The notes below the pieces were generated by a model. The model was not told the DNA's origin. It saw only the letters and a list, made by a program, of their open reading frames with translations, and searched no databases. From Sipunculus nudus (lineage: Eukaryota; Annelida; Sipuncula; Golfingiida; Sipunculidae): 64,000 bases of DNA. The stretch covers positions 72,771,416-72,835,415 of the forward strand of contig CM049315.1 of the NCBI GenBank assembly GCA_026874595.1. Direction: 5' to 3'. The translations under genes and the position numbers were made by a program. Below, in pieces: positions 9,414 to 22,690 of this stretch (positions are counted from its first letter, which is position 1; every line of letters starts with the position of its first letter).

Positions 9414-12400
9414 GGTAACTAGGACAATTCATCCGGGCTTCTTCCTTCTCCAGTCGATTGCTGTCCGTGATAAAATATGGTCCTAGCGAAACATATACAA
9501 AATCTATTAATACTCGGGTTTTAAGTAAACAGCTTGCATGTATTTGCTTATCACTTATTGAAGTATACTGAAGAATAACTGAATATCTGAAGCCATATAT
9601 TACATCCCTAGTGTAAGATAAGTAGTGTGCTTATACATTATATATATATAGTCCATATAAATATGGGACAGGTCACTTGTGGTCAACATGCTCAAAAACA
9701 TTAAACGAAAGTGAATCAAACTGATAAAACCCGATACTTCATAACAGTGTGAAGTGAGACATGATAGTGAATTTTGATAGTTAAAATGTTAAGTGTTATA
9801 AATATTGCGTTAAGTATTATAGCTAGCAATACCATGACGAATTAAAAATGCCACAGTTTTTACTTGCATCTAATCTCAAGAGTCTATCAGAAGGCAGCAC
9901 CTGAAAACAATTATACAGTGAGTGTTTTACATTTCTGAGTAATATTTGGTTAATCTTGCATATCTGTAAATCAGTAAATTGTTCAAGCAGTTCTTCAGAT
10001 TCGGGTGTGTTTTAGTTCCATCACCCCAGCTAGTTTAGCTGGTTGGTCTACGATGTGATATCAGTGCCCGTTAAGACCATGATCTCAACTTCATCCAGTT
10101 TCTTTTGCTTTCTTTCTCTCACTAACTATGCCCCACCTGTGTAAGTCATACGGGGAAGCGCACCGCAACGGCCATCCATCATATTGCATCGATATCGTAG
10201 TAAACAGCCGGTATTTTACCATTGAATAACAAGAAAGAATATATGTGAACTCACAAACGAAATTGTAAATCAATCACTATGGCAACAATTTATTTCATGT
10301 GCTGCGTGCAAGTTGGCTATCATCCGGGTACCCGTACGAGACGTGTTGTATACACGCGGGCAGAAGTTAAACACACATTGGTGGGGGTTACGAATTGGCT
10401 GAATCAAAACGGATTTTTTTCTAGCACATGATAGGTGGTGTTAGAAAGTACACAAACGTATCTAACGATTTTTAGTGGCAGGAAGAGGCGTCGTCAAAAA
10501 TGTCGAAAATATTTACATCCATTGCAATGCGGTTCTCGATATTTCAAATTTCTATTGACTTTTTTATGTCGAATGGCAAAACCCCGCGGAGCGACATTAG
10601 AATCCAGGCTTCATATTGGTTAAAGTAACTAAGTAAAGGACACGGAACAATAAGGTGCAAGCAGATGAAGTATAGTGATAACGAATAGGAATGACAATAT
10701 TTTAGGTAAGAAATATCCTGGTACAGCTGAATAAAATAACCATACAGTTTGACCCTGATGAGGCATGGGTTGAAATGTAGCTTGGATTCCAAAGTTGAGC
10801 CAACGCGGCTAGTGTGGTGTAGTAAACTAACGAATTCCAAAATTATCTTTAGGCAATTGACTGTTAGTCTCCTCCTGGCAACATTAACGTCATGTTTACA
10901 GCTGGACAGGTGTGACACTGATAATCATACTCAGATTGTATGGAGTCCACTTTGATATGCATGCTCGTGTCGTGTCGAGGTCAGTCGTAGTCACATGGCA
11001 GAGAGTTGTCAAACCAGGTGAGTAAATAATGGTTCATTCTATGGACACGCTGATGAGTGATTTATGCACAGACACCGCACTTTGGGCCATCCGCTGTCTA
11101 TTGAGTTTCTTCTCAAAGCTTAGCTTACGAGTGTCACAATGCGGACAATGGGCATTGTTTTTGTAACTCTGTTTCCTTTTATAGTTATTCCCATTATCCA
11201 ATGACGCGGCTTTGGAGCCTTTGCGACACAATACTGAGGTTTTCTTCATATTCGCGAGGCTGTAATTTCGCGAGTCTTAAATTTGAACGTTTCGCGAGGG
11301 TTTCATTTTCGTGATCGCACCCGGACCTATAAAATCTAAGTGCAGCAGGATTTTTTTTTATTAGATAAGAATTATCCACAATACCTCATTGTTTTCTTTT
11401 ACAGTCATTATATTATGCTCTGTGTCACAGTAAATATATTTGGTGATTTCCGCATGTTTAACAATATTTGATACTTATTAGCATTACCCGATTCCGATAC
11501 CATACATTCGATGATTAGGATGTTGAATAACATTACATGTTAGTGTGGCATCTTATTCCCGCGGGTTTCATATTCTCGATTATTCCCAATTCGCGAATAT
11601 CGCGAAATCAAACCCTCGCGAACAAAAAGACAAGCACATTATTTGGTGCATAATCTATAATTCTTACCGAATACAAATTTTCTTGTCCATAGTTTGTGTT
11701 TCTTTAAATATGGTGAGTAAACCGCAATGCCAGAAATTTAGCTATATATTTTATAAAGTTGTCTATATGACTTAATGAAATACTGGACTTTTTTAAGTTT
11801 TTTGGTGGAGGTGACCGCCTCCATTTTTAATGCTTATTTAAAGTACATGTACTTTAAGAATTCCGTTCCGGTTTCGGAATACATGACAGGGGTACCACTC
11901 GGAGTGGTAACCCGTTTGGAGGTCGGCAACGCAACAGTTTTAGAATATCAAGAACTCAGAAAAAGACTGCAGAGGCGCATTCGGCGGCTGGTGAATTCAT
12001 GTATCCTGAAAATCACTGATATGGTCTAAGTGAACACAGTGATTCTCGGCAAAATGACACGAGTCCAGTGACTTATTATGACTACAGATTAAGTGTCCAT
12101 TTAGATATGTCCGTTGCATTACCTGTAACTCCTGTCAGTTTTATGACCTTAGTTAAAACCGGAGTAGGGGGCTCCTCGGAGTCAGTCTAATGATTCACAT
12201 GTACACAGGGAACATTCCTCACACAGAGGATTAATCCAGATATATCGTAAAAAATAAACCTCTCCCTGCGGTCATGCGCATTGCATTCTTTCATTAAGAA
12301 ATCGTGGTATTTTGCATAGGAAATGAATTTGTTCACTCATTACGTTTATGGTTCAAAATTGATCTAGAACTTGCATCGACAGCATTCATTTCAATATAAG

Positions 12401-12467
12401 TAATATTTAATTGTTATTGTTAACTATATTTTAGATTTTTCCAAATATCTAAATCTACTGTGGGGTT
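9414..12467. other. no gene seen; upstream region of the orphan exon and AT-rich DNA
   Basis: No coding signal. The first 80 bases upstream of the orphan ATG resemble the 5' UTR of the other MCT copies. At about 11807-11835 there is the short repeat GAGGTGACCGCCTCCATTTT, which also occurs at about 30064 and 43858. No match to the conserved upstream exon of MCT-B and MCT-C was seen. Confidence 0.4.
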
Positions 12468-12476
12468 TAGAATCCG

Positions 12477-13173
12477 TACGCTCCCGAGGCAGCGGAAATC
12501 TTGCGCTTCAAAAGAAGCAACTGATTTCACGCTGCCAGCTTTGACCGTTTATGATATATTTAGACACCAGATGGCGGTTTGTTGTCCACTGAAATAAACG
12601 TGCGTACGATGTGACAAGCAGCCAATCAGATGCCAATAAACAAACACTCGACAGGCATCCTAGCTCCGCCCATTGCCGCGCTTCAAGCGCCGCTTGATGA
12701 GTTTCTGGTCGAATTTAAATTGCTCCCTCTGCATTCTCGCATTATCGACCGATTCGATTATGACATTATGACTGTGTTAGCGTAGCCATGTATCTGTTGT
12801 CTGCAGAACTGAAACCAGCCAGCGAGGTGTGTTGCAGCCTTTGTTGTTACGTTTCGTTTGAATTACAGCTCATCGGCCGAGCATCCGATGTGCCCAAGGC
12901 CCAAAGCAAACCACGTCAGGGGCAATTCTCTCTGAGCCTGTGGCCTGTTCAGACGGTTACGCTTGGGGATGAGCTGTCACTCAAAAAGAAATGAATATGA
13001 TTGGCTCCGTGTATTCCTCGCTTGGCTTTGTCTTCAAGCACAAGGTCTCATCTGATTGGACAAAAATACAGTGCTCCCCTCTGGCGTTGCAATTCAGGAT
13101 ACGAGGTCATAACAAACAGCGCCTTACGATATAGGAAGTAGCCCTATAGGTAAAGCGCTGTGTAAAGAGCGTA
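12477..13173 (+). mobile_element. non-autonomous DNA transposon, 9-bp target duplication, copy 1
   Basis: The ends are inverted: TACGCTC at the left and GAGCGTA at the right, with CAGCG a few bases further in on both sides. It is flanked by a perfect 9-bp duplication TAGAATCCG (12468-12476 and 13174-13182). The body has no transposase. Two more copies lie at 37848-38322 and about 39876-40772. A 9-bp duplication is typical of Mutator-like (MULE) elements, but the superfamily is inferred from that alone. The short open frame inside is not a gene. Confidence 0.88.
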
Positions 13174-13182
13174 TAGAATCCG

Positions 13183-16120
13183 TGACGCGCCAATGTCAAA
13201 ATAAACAAAAACTGATACACGTGCTTGATTTGTGATGTGTTCCGCGATACAAGCGTTTCGAGCATTGCGGAATGTGTAAATTTAATTATACAGTGACAGG
13301 TGTTGTGATCATTTCAAAGTTAGGCTTGAGCTGGCGGGGTCCGGTAAGTGGAGGGGGGGGGGGTGACAATTATAACAGGAGGATACTAGAACTCTAAAGA
13401 ATGCAATCCTCCACGGTATGAGAAAGCCGTCTTATGGGATGCGCCAATAAGCCTGTTTGCATTCACTTATTCGGCCCATATTCCCAGGTTCCTTCGTGCA
13501 TAAGCCACTCTACATTTGTCAAATTTCTTTGATGAATCCCGATCTAAATCTAAAATTAATCGATTCTTTATTTGCCCATTCCGGAAATGTCCTGTAAATG
13601 TCTTGAGTTCAGTTCATGAAAGCGTGAGTAATGTTGTGAACAAACAAATAACACACACATGAGCGCATACCCCACTGGCCGAGGCAATAAACGGTGTTCC
13701 TAATACTGATAGTACAAAAGCAAGGTCGAGCATACTTAAATCTATCAACGTTAGAAGGGTCTGTTCTATTTAAACCAAAGATCGTTTCTCTTCGCGGGAG
13801 GTTGCGCTGATAGCCGCCACACGTGGTCTTACATGATTTACCATTTGGGCGCCCTTTTAAACGAGGTACCGGTATGCATAATTCACGGGGGGTAGTGTGT
13901 TGAAGGCACGACAGTGCAGAGAATGACAGCTCAAATAAGCTCTTGACTACATTTTAATTAATCTTTAAAAGGATTTCCTGCTATACCGGGTTCACGTCAA
14001 GCTAGTCGACGTACGGTTGAACCTTGACTTCAACATTCCGCCAGAGGCCGTTTCTACTTTCAAATAAACGAATCTCTTCCTGTTGGGCACTGTAGAAGGA
14101 TTGGGACCAATTGTCTATACTTTAAAATCAAATTTTGTTATATTTTAAGGCAACACCTGTTTAAATTTCGCATGAGCACGCAAACAAAATATAACTTATT
14201 CCGTCAAGTCCTTACCGAAAAACACTAAAGTGTATGTATAGTTGCCTTAAAACAATTCGTTCTAAACGTTCTTGAAGGGACTACATTACCCTCTGCATTG
14301 CAGTTATAGGCCTATGCATATGGTGTATTTAGAAGCCCCGATGCATTGTGGACTGCAGAATGTGAAGCCCACAAACCCGAACCATGCAGCAGATTCGTAC
14401 TCTGATGACCCCGATTCTTGTCTCTCCATGTTTGAGCTTTCTTACCGATCGTGTGGCTGTCAAGAGTAAATACTAAGACAATCAAGTTTAAACAGCGGAC
14501 ACTGACAATACCTGTACCTCGCATCCCTGTCCCCCACGTCCAGCACAGGCCCTACTTTTAGATTTCTGTCAGCTCTCTTTAGCCCGCGTGGACGCCTAGG
14601 CTTTTCAGGTAAAAAGATGGAAACTTTTTTCGATTGATACCTGACTGTCCTCTTGTTGTAGGTCCTCATCCGTATACAGGACATGGTTTTCTTTCGGGGG
14701 GGGGGGGGGGTCACTTTCCTTTGTGTGTGTCGCGAGGCGTGGGTGTGTTGGGGAGGGGGGGGGGGGGTTTAGAGGTAAAGTTATGATAATCATGGAAAAG
14801 TTGGGAAATTTAGAGCTGTTGTAAAATATATATGAATATTTCCCAGTTGTCCTGTTTTCGTGTCAAATGGGCACTTCCTATGATTAATAACTTCACTAAT
14901 ACAATATCATACCTGACGAATATACTACTTATTCCTGAGTTATAAAAAAATAAGAAAAAAACTGCCAACCTGGAAATGTCATGAAATTTAATATAGCAGA
15001 GGCCAAATCGGATTTTTGACATTTATGACACGGCTGGACTTACGTGGCTTCCCCGGGCCTTCGAAGTCATTCGGGAGCTGTCACGCCTGGGCGCCTAAAG
15101 CATGCGACCGACCTCGGCTTCAAAGATATTTAAGTTCATCTGGGTGAATGGATACCAGCCACGAATGCTGGCCACCCGATCAAAGGGGAGTCACTTAACC
15201 GACAGTTGTACATGTCCTTGAGGGTCTTAAAGATTGAATCCCTTTTCCAGAGAAAGAAAAAATAAGAAGGAAAATACGTGGGGAGGGGGGTTGGAGGCAG
15301 CGGTCATTACTCTGCATTAGACCAATGAAAAGCCGTGGCACGGTACCTATGGTTACGAACATTGGAGTAGGTTTAAAGTACTATGACGATAGAAATGTGG
15401 TATTGTTCTAATGTTTTTGACCTGAAATGTTAAAAAAATGATATGTTAGGAAATGTTTCAGTAACTAAAATGTCTGATATTGTTTTAATTTAAAATTTTA
15501 ATTATCATTCCGGGGGTTTATTTGAGCGATATTAGGGTAAATTCAGGACTTATATTGTGCCAAAAGATAAATTTTATTTAGCGAAGACACGGGCAGGAAA
15601 ACATTGAAATCGACCCCCCTCCCCCATATTGATTTAGAAATAACACATCAATCCTTTTCAACCTCCGCCCCATTCCTACGGGGAAACAGCTGCTGGCTTT
15701 TGTCATTTGATAGCTAGTGGCATTTTTAAAAATCATTCTGAATAACGAACAAGTAGTCTACTAATGAAAATTTGTTATAACTCAGTGAAATGTTATGCAT
15801 CACATTAGGTTTACAATGCGGGGGTCATGCGTGGCAGTAGCTATGAAATTATGACATTCAAGCGTTTTTAAAATAAATTTATAGGGGCCTGCGAGTCATG
15901 ATACAAGTCACCCATCCTAAGGGTCGGCTCAAAATATTTGCTGTGTGGTCATATTTGACATCTTAAGCGTTAAATGGTCGGCGAGAACTGATCAAAGTTT
16001 GAAGCAGTTTCGGCTACCGCAGTTTCCGCTGTCAAGCTTCATGACGGACGAAAAAAGAACTTTCCGAGTAAAATTAGCCTCGTTATTAATAACTGCTGCA
16101 TGAATACACGTAAGTCAACC
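13183..16120. other. no gene seen; poly-G tracts and an LTR-like piece
   Basis: Poly-G tracts lie at about 13351-13362, 14695-14710 and 14755-14767. Segment 15028-15120 (starting near GGCTGGACTTACGTGG) resembles the sequence after the LTR piece at 7725-7800 and may be an eroded relative. No exon or RNA gene was recognised. Confidence 0.4.
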
Positions 16121-17233
16121 GTGAATGTAATATTGATTTTTCCCCAACAGTATAACGTCACTTTTAGTCCTACCTTGGGGAAAATGACAGTTCGACAAGC
16201 AGATGAAACTGAAAATGTACTGTTAGAAATGGCGTGCACATTTACTTATACTACAGTAGATCTGAACCTTATAGCCTGTACTGCCACCTCAACGTCCTCT
16301 GTTAATAAAAAATCGAGCCCTTTGGTTGGCAGGCTGCCCGCTACGTTGGTAGAAACATTGTAACAAGTTTACCCCAGAGGCTGCTGGCTCGATGTGGCTT
16401 GGGGAGAACACAGGGCAGATATGTTTGCCACTTATCACCACTGATCAGTCCTTATATGAAACGATATGTTAAATGAAAAATAATGCGAAATGTATTTTAC
16501 ATATGATTTCGGTAAAAAAAATTCGAATAATGAGGAAAACGACACTTTTATTTGAGATATCATAACATTATCATTAAGTCGAATGTCGCAAAGAAACTTC
16601 CAGGGCTCTCGAACAGCCTATGATTTACCATAGGTCTCCTTGTAAGCTATGGCCAGTTAGATGGAGTTACTTTGGAGTTGGCAGTGAATGTAATATTGAT
16701 TTTTCCCCAACAGTATAACGTCACTTTTAGTCCTACCTTGGGGAAAATGACAGTTCGACAAGCAGATGAAACTGAAAATGTACTGTTAGAAATGGCGTGC
16801 ACATTTACTTATACTACAGTAGATCTGAACCTTATAGCCTGTACTGCCACCTCAACGTCCTCTGTTAATAAAAAATCGAGCCCTTTGGTTGGCAGGCTGC
16901 CCGCTACGTTGGTAGATACATTGTAACAAGTTTACCCCAGAGGCTGCTGGCTCGATGTGGCTTGGGGAGAACACAGGGCAGATATGTTTGCCACTTATCA
17001 CCACTGATCAGTCCTTATATGAAACGATATGTTAAATGAAAAATAATGCGAAATGTATTTTACATATGATTTCGGTAAAAAAAATTCGAATAATGAGGAA
17101 AACGACACTTTTATTTGAGATATCATAACATTATCATTAAGTCGAATGTCGCAAAGAAACTTCCAGGGCTCTCGAACAGCCTATGATTTACCATAGGTCT
17201 CCTTGTAAGCTATGGCCAGTTAGATGGAGTTAC
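16121..17233 (+). repeat. tandem duplication, period 562 bp, with a repeated small open frame
   Basis: Block 16121-16671 is repeated almost without change as 16683-17233. Each copy contains an open frame ending at a TAA (16361-16363 and 16924-16926). Each frame is preceded by a pyrimidine-rich stretch ending in CCCCAACAG, a good splice acceptor, giving an exon-like peptide of 70 residues that begins YNVTFSPTLGKMTVRQ. It includes two cysteines ten residues apart but no domain that I recognise. The one change visible in the peptide is E to D near its end. The high identity means the duplication is recent or has been homogenised; a collapsed or expanded assembly is also possible. Confidence 0.85.
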
Positions 17234-17239
17234 TATTCT

Positions 17240-18881
17240 CATTAGGGTGCAAAGTATCGTGCAAAGTAACGGATCCATATTCCATGGTCTCACAAAAAAG
17301 TGTGACCACATTTCAATAAAAAAAATGTCGCAGGTTAAAGTTGACGATCTGGCGCATCTAATTATATCATTTTTTTGTGAGTTAAATATAAATATATTTG
17401 CTACAAACTTTCGAAAAGGGTAGTTTGCCTAAAATATCCCAAATGAAGTCGTGCCAAAGACGTTCTCAGCCAACGTCATGAAACCACAGTAATGTACATA
17501 GATACCATGTTAAACAAAAAAGATGATGTCTAACAAAAAATTACAGTCAATATATCTTTTGATGCATAGATAGAAAGACAATTTTACCTCTAAATAGCCA
17601 TATTTCCTAAGATTTAAAGCAAGTTGACGACGTCGTGCCGCCAATTTTATTTGACCAGCCAATTAAATAAGTATTATATTTATAAAATCATAAAATGTAG
17701 TCACATTTGGGGTGACTACATTTTTCCACTATTAATATATAATATTATATATAATACATGGCTTGTCAAACTAAATGTGGCCACACCTTATTCTTGTCAA
17801 TATTTATTGGTGAAAAATGTTGTTACACCATATGTGACCACATTTTATAATATTAAATATATAATACAAACTTGATTGGCCGGTCAAATAAAATGTGGTC
17901 ACAGCTATTTTAATTGATAATGAATATAGTCAATTGGTTGGGGGGGGGGAATAGGATTTAATATAGATAAAAATTAGGAATATTATGATATAAGTATATA
18001 TTTAAATGTGGTCACACCATATATCAATATTAATAAATGAGATCACACCTTAATAATGTCATTAATTATATCTAATGAATGTTGTCACATTTTTTAAAAA
18101 TTATCTTATTAAAAATAAAGGATGTTATTATGTGAGTATAATAAAATATGTCGTAACATAATGTGGATGAACGTGTTTCTCCCATGTCTCCTGATATTAA
18201 GTGCTATATCATTCATGAGAGATGTTGACATATGACAGTTAAAACATACAGAAGTTTGAGAGTGAAACATTAATAAATAAAGCGCCTTCCTGAAATATAT
18301 AGTGTGTATACCATGTAAAATGAAAACAATAATTTTTTAAAAGTGTGAATTTATTTTGAATAAGTAAAACATACATTAAGTACAAAGTTGAATTGAGCAG
18401 GATTGAGCAGGAGATAACATGTCACGGGACATGAACAGCGGAATACACAAACACTCAACATTTGTTTACGTTATGGCGGCAGCACGTCGTCACCTTGAAC
18501 GTACATCGAGTAAAATGTGGATAAATACAGGTAAAAAGTATAATCGTATATACATAATATTATATATTGACTGTAATTTTTTTAATCATCTTTTTATTTA
18601 ACATGGTATATATGTATGTAACTGTTGATTCATAATGTCGGTTCAAAACGTCTTTGACATGACGTCATTTAAGGTATTTTCGGCAAATTACCCCTTTTCG
18701 ACAGTTTGTAGCAAAATATATATATATATATACATATATATGTTACATACAAAAAATGATATCATTAGATGCGCCGAGTCGTAAACTTTATCATGCGAAA
18801 AAAATTCAGTGAAATGTTGCGCATTATTTGTGAGAGAGAGAGAAATATGGGTCCGTTCCTTTGCACGATTATCCTAATTAG
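17240..18881. mobile_element. 1.64-kb element with long inverted ends and TGTGGTCACA motifs
   Basis: The left arm (17240-17470) and right arm (about 18640-18881) are inverted copies. Shared words in order include ATTAGG, TCGTGCAAAG, GGCGCATCTAAT, ATATCATTTTTT, TTTGCTACAAACT, TCGAAAAGGG, GTCAAAGACGTT or its near match. The core is very AT-rich, and TGTGGTCACA or close variants recur at about 17299, 17776, 17838, 17894, 18007 and 18083. No transposase was found. It looks like a non-autonomous foldback or long-TIR DNA transposon. It abuts the end of the preceding tandem duplication within 10 bp. A sub-repeat (TA)n lies in the right arm at about 18716-18740. Confidence 0.75.
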
Positions 18882-19499
18882 CACAAACCTCGTGCATTTT
18901 TATTTTGAAAACTGTCTTGCAAGTTGACTTACACCAAACCTTGTTGTAATTCAAGTCATTCTGAATGTACAACTAGAACAAAGGAAATAAACGCCCGCAT
19001 GTGGGACAATAATAATATGTTGAAAGTTTTACTACCGAAAGAATTTCCCAATTTTAATCCAAACTGAGCCTAGTTGACATCAAGTTGGCACACTGGTGAC
19101 ATTGGGAAGGCTGGGTCAGATAGAGTGTCCGTAATATTCTTATATGAACGTATCATGACCTCGTGACCTGCGGAGGAAACTGAGCCATCCTGTGAATGAA
19201 TCATCTAGTTGGTGAATCGTGGTACGAATATCTTTTGCCTTGAATTTATAGATTTCATGCACTTACGTTTGACACCCGTCAAGGAATATTATCCGCTGTC
19301 TCATAAAACCGAGATTTTGAAATAATGACAATACCTATTAAACGGCAGTGCCTTGGCGGGGGTTTGCACTTTCCGAGTGATTTTCTTGAATGTTTTAAAA
19401 AATAACGGATAGTTAATCATATCTGTGGCATATGGATGACAAATGTTAAACTTTATCTGTTACTCTTCCTTCCGTGTTTTAAGCAGTTTCTTACTCTGA
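18882..19499. other. 3' UTR remains of MCT-A and spacer
   Basis: Segment about 19260-19400 matches the 3' UTRs of MCT-B (about 31470-31560) and MCT-C (about 40868-40980); for example CGAGATTT and GTGATTTTCTTG recur. The rest shows nothing recognisable. Confidence 0.5.
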
Positions 19500-19832
19500 C
19501 GAATTTGACTCCCTGGTGACATGTGTATACCGGACAGAAACCAGCCATGGTCAGACTTCCATATGTAGAGCGAATGTAGAGCGTCCTTCAGCACACCTGA
19601 AATTGATAAAAAAAAAATTACCAACGGTGACACCTCAGTTGTTAGTCAGCGCCATCTTGTGCTTATGTATGATACGATTCTTGGTACTATATTACAGCTA
19701 TCGCTTACCAACAACATTGTCAAAGTTCAGCCTCATTATATTGCTCGCGAACGTAAAAATGACCCCTGAATAATAGTATTATTTGAATATATTTCTAAAG
19801 AGTTTTGGTTACAATGAAGTTGCTTCATAGCA

Positions 19833-20050
19833 GTGGCGGATGCAGAACTCGAGAATAGAGGGGCGCCAATACTGGGTTGGCGTTTGATGGGTAGAAATAA
19901 ACGATACATAACTTAATAATTTAAGGACTAGGGAATAAAAAAGCAAATCAGACAAAATGAAATAAAGTATGAATAATGCGAAAAAAAAGAAAAAGATAAA
20001 GTGGGAGATGTTAATGCTCAAATGGGGGGGGGGGGGGGGGGGGCACTGCT
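19833..20050 (+). repeat. possible repeat end CAGTGGCGGATGCAGA and poly-G tract
   Basis: The start CAGTGGCGGAT(G/C)CAGA resembles the reverse of a sequence at about 46262-46277 (GGATCCGCGCCTG). Both sit beside long G or C runs, so they may be ends of one element family. The poly-G run is at about 20023-20042. Confidence 0.3.
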
Positions 20051-20176
20051 TCAAAGTGTATAGAGATACATGTATATGGGTAGGTACTGTCAATAAAACA
20101 AAATGCTCAATGCATTCACAATGATCATAAGTGAAATTCAAACAGTTCCTAAAATGTTTTTCATTTTTATTCTGAA

Positions 20177-20178
<2 letters not shown>

Positions 20179-20230
<52 letters not shown>

Positions 20231-20252
20231 ACACACATACATACATACATAC
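20179..20252. repeat. (TA)n and (CATA)n microsatellite at the MCT-A exon 4 donor
   Basis: A (TA)n run followed by ACATACATACATAC reaches the 5' splice site of exon 4. On the minus strand the donor GTATGT is itself the first unit of the repeat. Confidence 0.8.
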
Positions 20253-21585
20253 CTGATACAACTAAACCCATACTGCTCCCGACACCCTGGAAAAACAGAA
20301 GGCTCCCGACACCGGACGCCACCTGGTGGGCGGGAATGAGATTAGCCATCACAGTGATACGTTGCGCATTAAACCCGCTCATCACGAGGGTTCGCAAGCA
20401 GCACATAGTCACGTGAGGTATAACAAGCGTCACGAGACCTGTCATAACGCCCGCTGTACCTTGTAACAACACCCGACACCTTCTGACGTGCTTCAAGTCA
20501 AAGAAGAAACCAAATGAAAACCGACCTATGATGTCACACGCACCGGAAGTTGTGTACACGATTGCAACATCCGCTTCCGTTGCGCCCGCGCTCTTTAAAA
20601 ATGCTAGGAGGTACGTGTAAAAACCCATGTTGTTTATTGCCATTGAGTATATGGTCAAAGCATATATGATAAACGATAGATTTTTCAAAATGGCAACCTC
20701 GTCTTTTTGTTTTGAAGATTTCTTTAAACCTGATGATAGATACGCAGCGGAACATTCTGGATTAAGTTCTCTTTCATGGGACAATACTTCATTTGCCTCG
20801 TTTCTACACTGATCAATCGGGCGGGATTCCTGAGTGGATATTAATAATTTTATCTCAGCCTCTTTATTATCTGGTAAATCAGACTTATATTTGTTAGTAT
20901 CTGAAGACGCTTGATCCCTTTTGCATGTACCATCACTTTCCTTCTCTGTATTATTCTCAAATGATTGTCCATTTTCTGTGAAATATAGTTTTCGCAATGA
21001 CCTGTAGAGGGCCTCAGACACACAAAGGTTACAAGAGAGGCCAGCAGAGTTAAACAAAGCTCCCGGAAAAGAGCAGGTATCGAGAATCAAGACCAGAAAC
21101 GGAGACATGGCCATATAACTGATGCTGCTACCAAAAGTACTCAATGTCAATGGCTTTTTATCTTCTTCTGACAAAGTAATGACTCACTATGACCATAGAT
21201 GGTGCCATAGTTAGACTGGACCCAAAACCTGAAATTAATAAAATACAAACGCTTTTCAATGTACTATTCTGATTCAAAATAAATGATATGAAACTCTTAT
21301 ATCTTTATTTTAACTGGTCTCTTGAAACATGTACATGTGTTTAATTAACACACAGCTTAACACTGAAATTAATGATCGAACATCACGAGATAAATAAAAT
21401 TTAATTTTAGTTGTTTAAGCCTCTGCCTCCTTCCTTCCGTGCAGTTTACTTTTTTAATCGATCTGACAACTCAAAACAATACTGCAAAATATCAATAGGC
21501 ACAGATCTTTCTCGTTTATTTGTATTCATTTAATGCGATGTCTTGGTTTAGTAGACTAAATGACTTAATGTGTTTCTCTTGCTTG

Positions 21586-21756
21586 CACAGAGGTACGACC
21601 TCCGACGGGACCTCGATAACTTGGTCGCGTTTGCGTGATGGTCGTGTAAGCGATGTCTATATAAAGAGCAACCAAGAGCTGGGACCGTGAAAGAGTGATC
21701 ATTATTTTGAGGCGGCCGCTAAACTGAGGAGATAGTTAGGCGAGGTTTTATTCTGC
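21586..21756. mobile_element. short inverted-repeat MITE, pogo-like ends
   Basis: The left end CAGAGGTACGACCTC and right end GAGGTTTTATTCTG are roughly inverted. The body has the GGGACCTCGATAA, GGACCGTGAAA and TTATTTTGAGG blocks also seen at 43408-43566. No coding capacity. It lies in an MCT-A intron. Confidence 0.5.
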
Positions 21757-22559
21757 ATATACTGCTTTATTTTTAATTGAGATACACTAGTATACATGTG
21801 GGTAAGGTTTTGTTTTCATAATATCCAGTGTGATATATTAATTTAGTGATTATCCTTATCTCAAAACAATAACTTATTACCACTTACAAAATAGGTACTT
21901 ATAAAAAATATAATTGTAAAGACGATGTTCACAGACCAACCAGTACCTCGTATATGACATAGAGGGCGTAAAGGCTTGACACATAGGCCGAGGCAGTACA
22001 CCCGGCCGTCATGATCAAACTGCCTGTTATCACGACACCACGACATCCGTGTTTCTTCGCCAGCGAACTGGCAAGGGGCCCTGGGTAAAGCATACAAGGA
22101 TGAAATTATAATATTAATAAATCAATACGTATAAAGATGTGAAAGGTCAAAATTATTGGCAATAATACAAATATCAATGTGCCACCAATATAATTCTCGG
22201 ACAGAATTAAAAAATGGGCAAATATACAAAGAATCTTTAAAGAAGAATGGTAAATGTAAATAGCATCATTGTGATAGAACAATTTTGACAACGTTTGACA
22301 GAAATTTGGGCGCGATAGTAGGCAGTAATCAATTTGATGTTTTCTGGGATACATGAGGGAACTTGTTCAAAATTGAGAATTCAATATGGAAATTATTTGA
22401 TGTTAAATCTACCTATGTCTTTTGAAAAGAATAAACATGCAGTTAATAATCTGAATCGGTAAAAGTCGAAAGGTACCGTTGAATTTCAAAAGGAGTTTAG
22501 AAACTCCTTGATATTTGGTACAAGACAGTTAAATGTGTAAATATCATGTGATATTTGTC

Positions 22560-22690
22560 CAGATAAATTATGCTTTGTGTTAGTATCATCTGACTTGAAA
22601 AATTCATTTATTGTTCCAGTACCTAAAGCTGCTGAAGAATTCAAAAATCCTTCGAACTATATAGGAATTAGTCTATTGTCATGCATTTGG
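22560..22690 (+). mobile_element. LINE reverse transcriptase fragment (5' part)
   Basis: One frame reads PVPKAAEEF then NPSNYIGISLLSC, the opening RT motif of LINEs (usual form P-K-...-NYRGISLL). It stops abruptly at about 22690. Its natural continuation, the A-domain motif, appears 1.3 kb further on at 23985, with unrelated sequence in between. Confidence 0.65.

Noticed and set aside
12788-12994. 68-residue open frame
   Set aside because: It lies wholly inside the transposon copy at 12477-13173 and is not kept in the other copies.
17240-18881. satellite array of TGTGGTCACA
   Set aside because: Motif spacing is irregular and the inverted arms show a bounded element.
20167-21174. 335-residue open frame as an independent gene
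   Set aside because: It is exon 4 of MCT-A read past its donor into a (TA)n repeat; the N-terminal part of the protein is out of frame.
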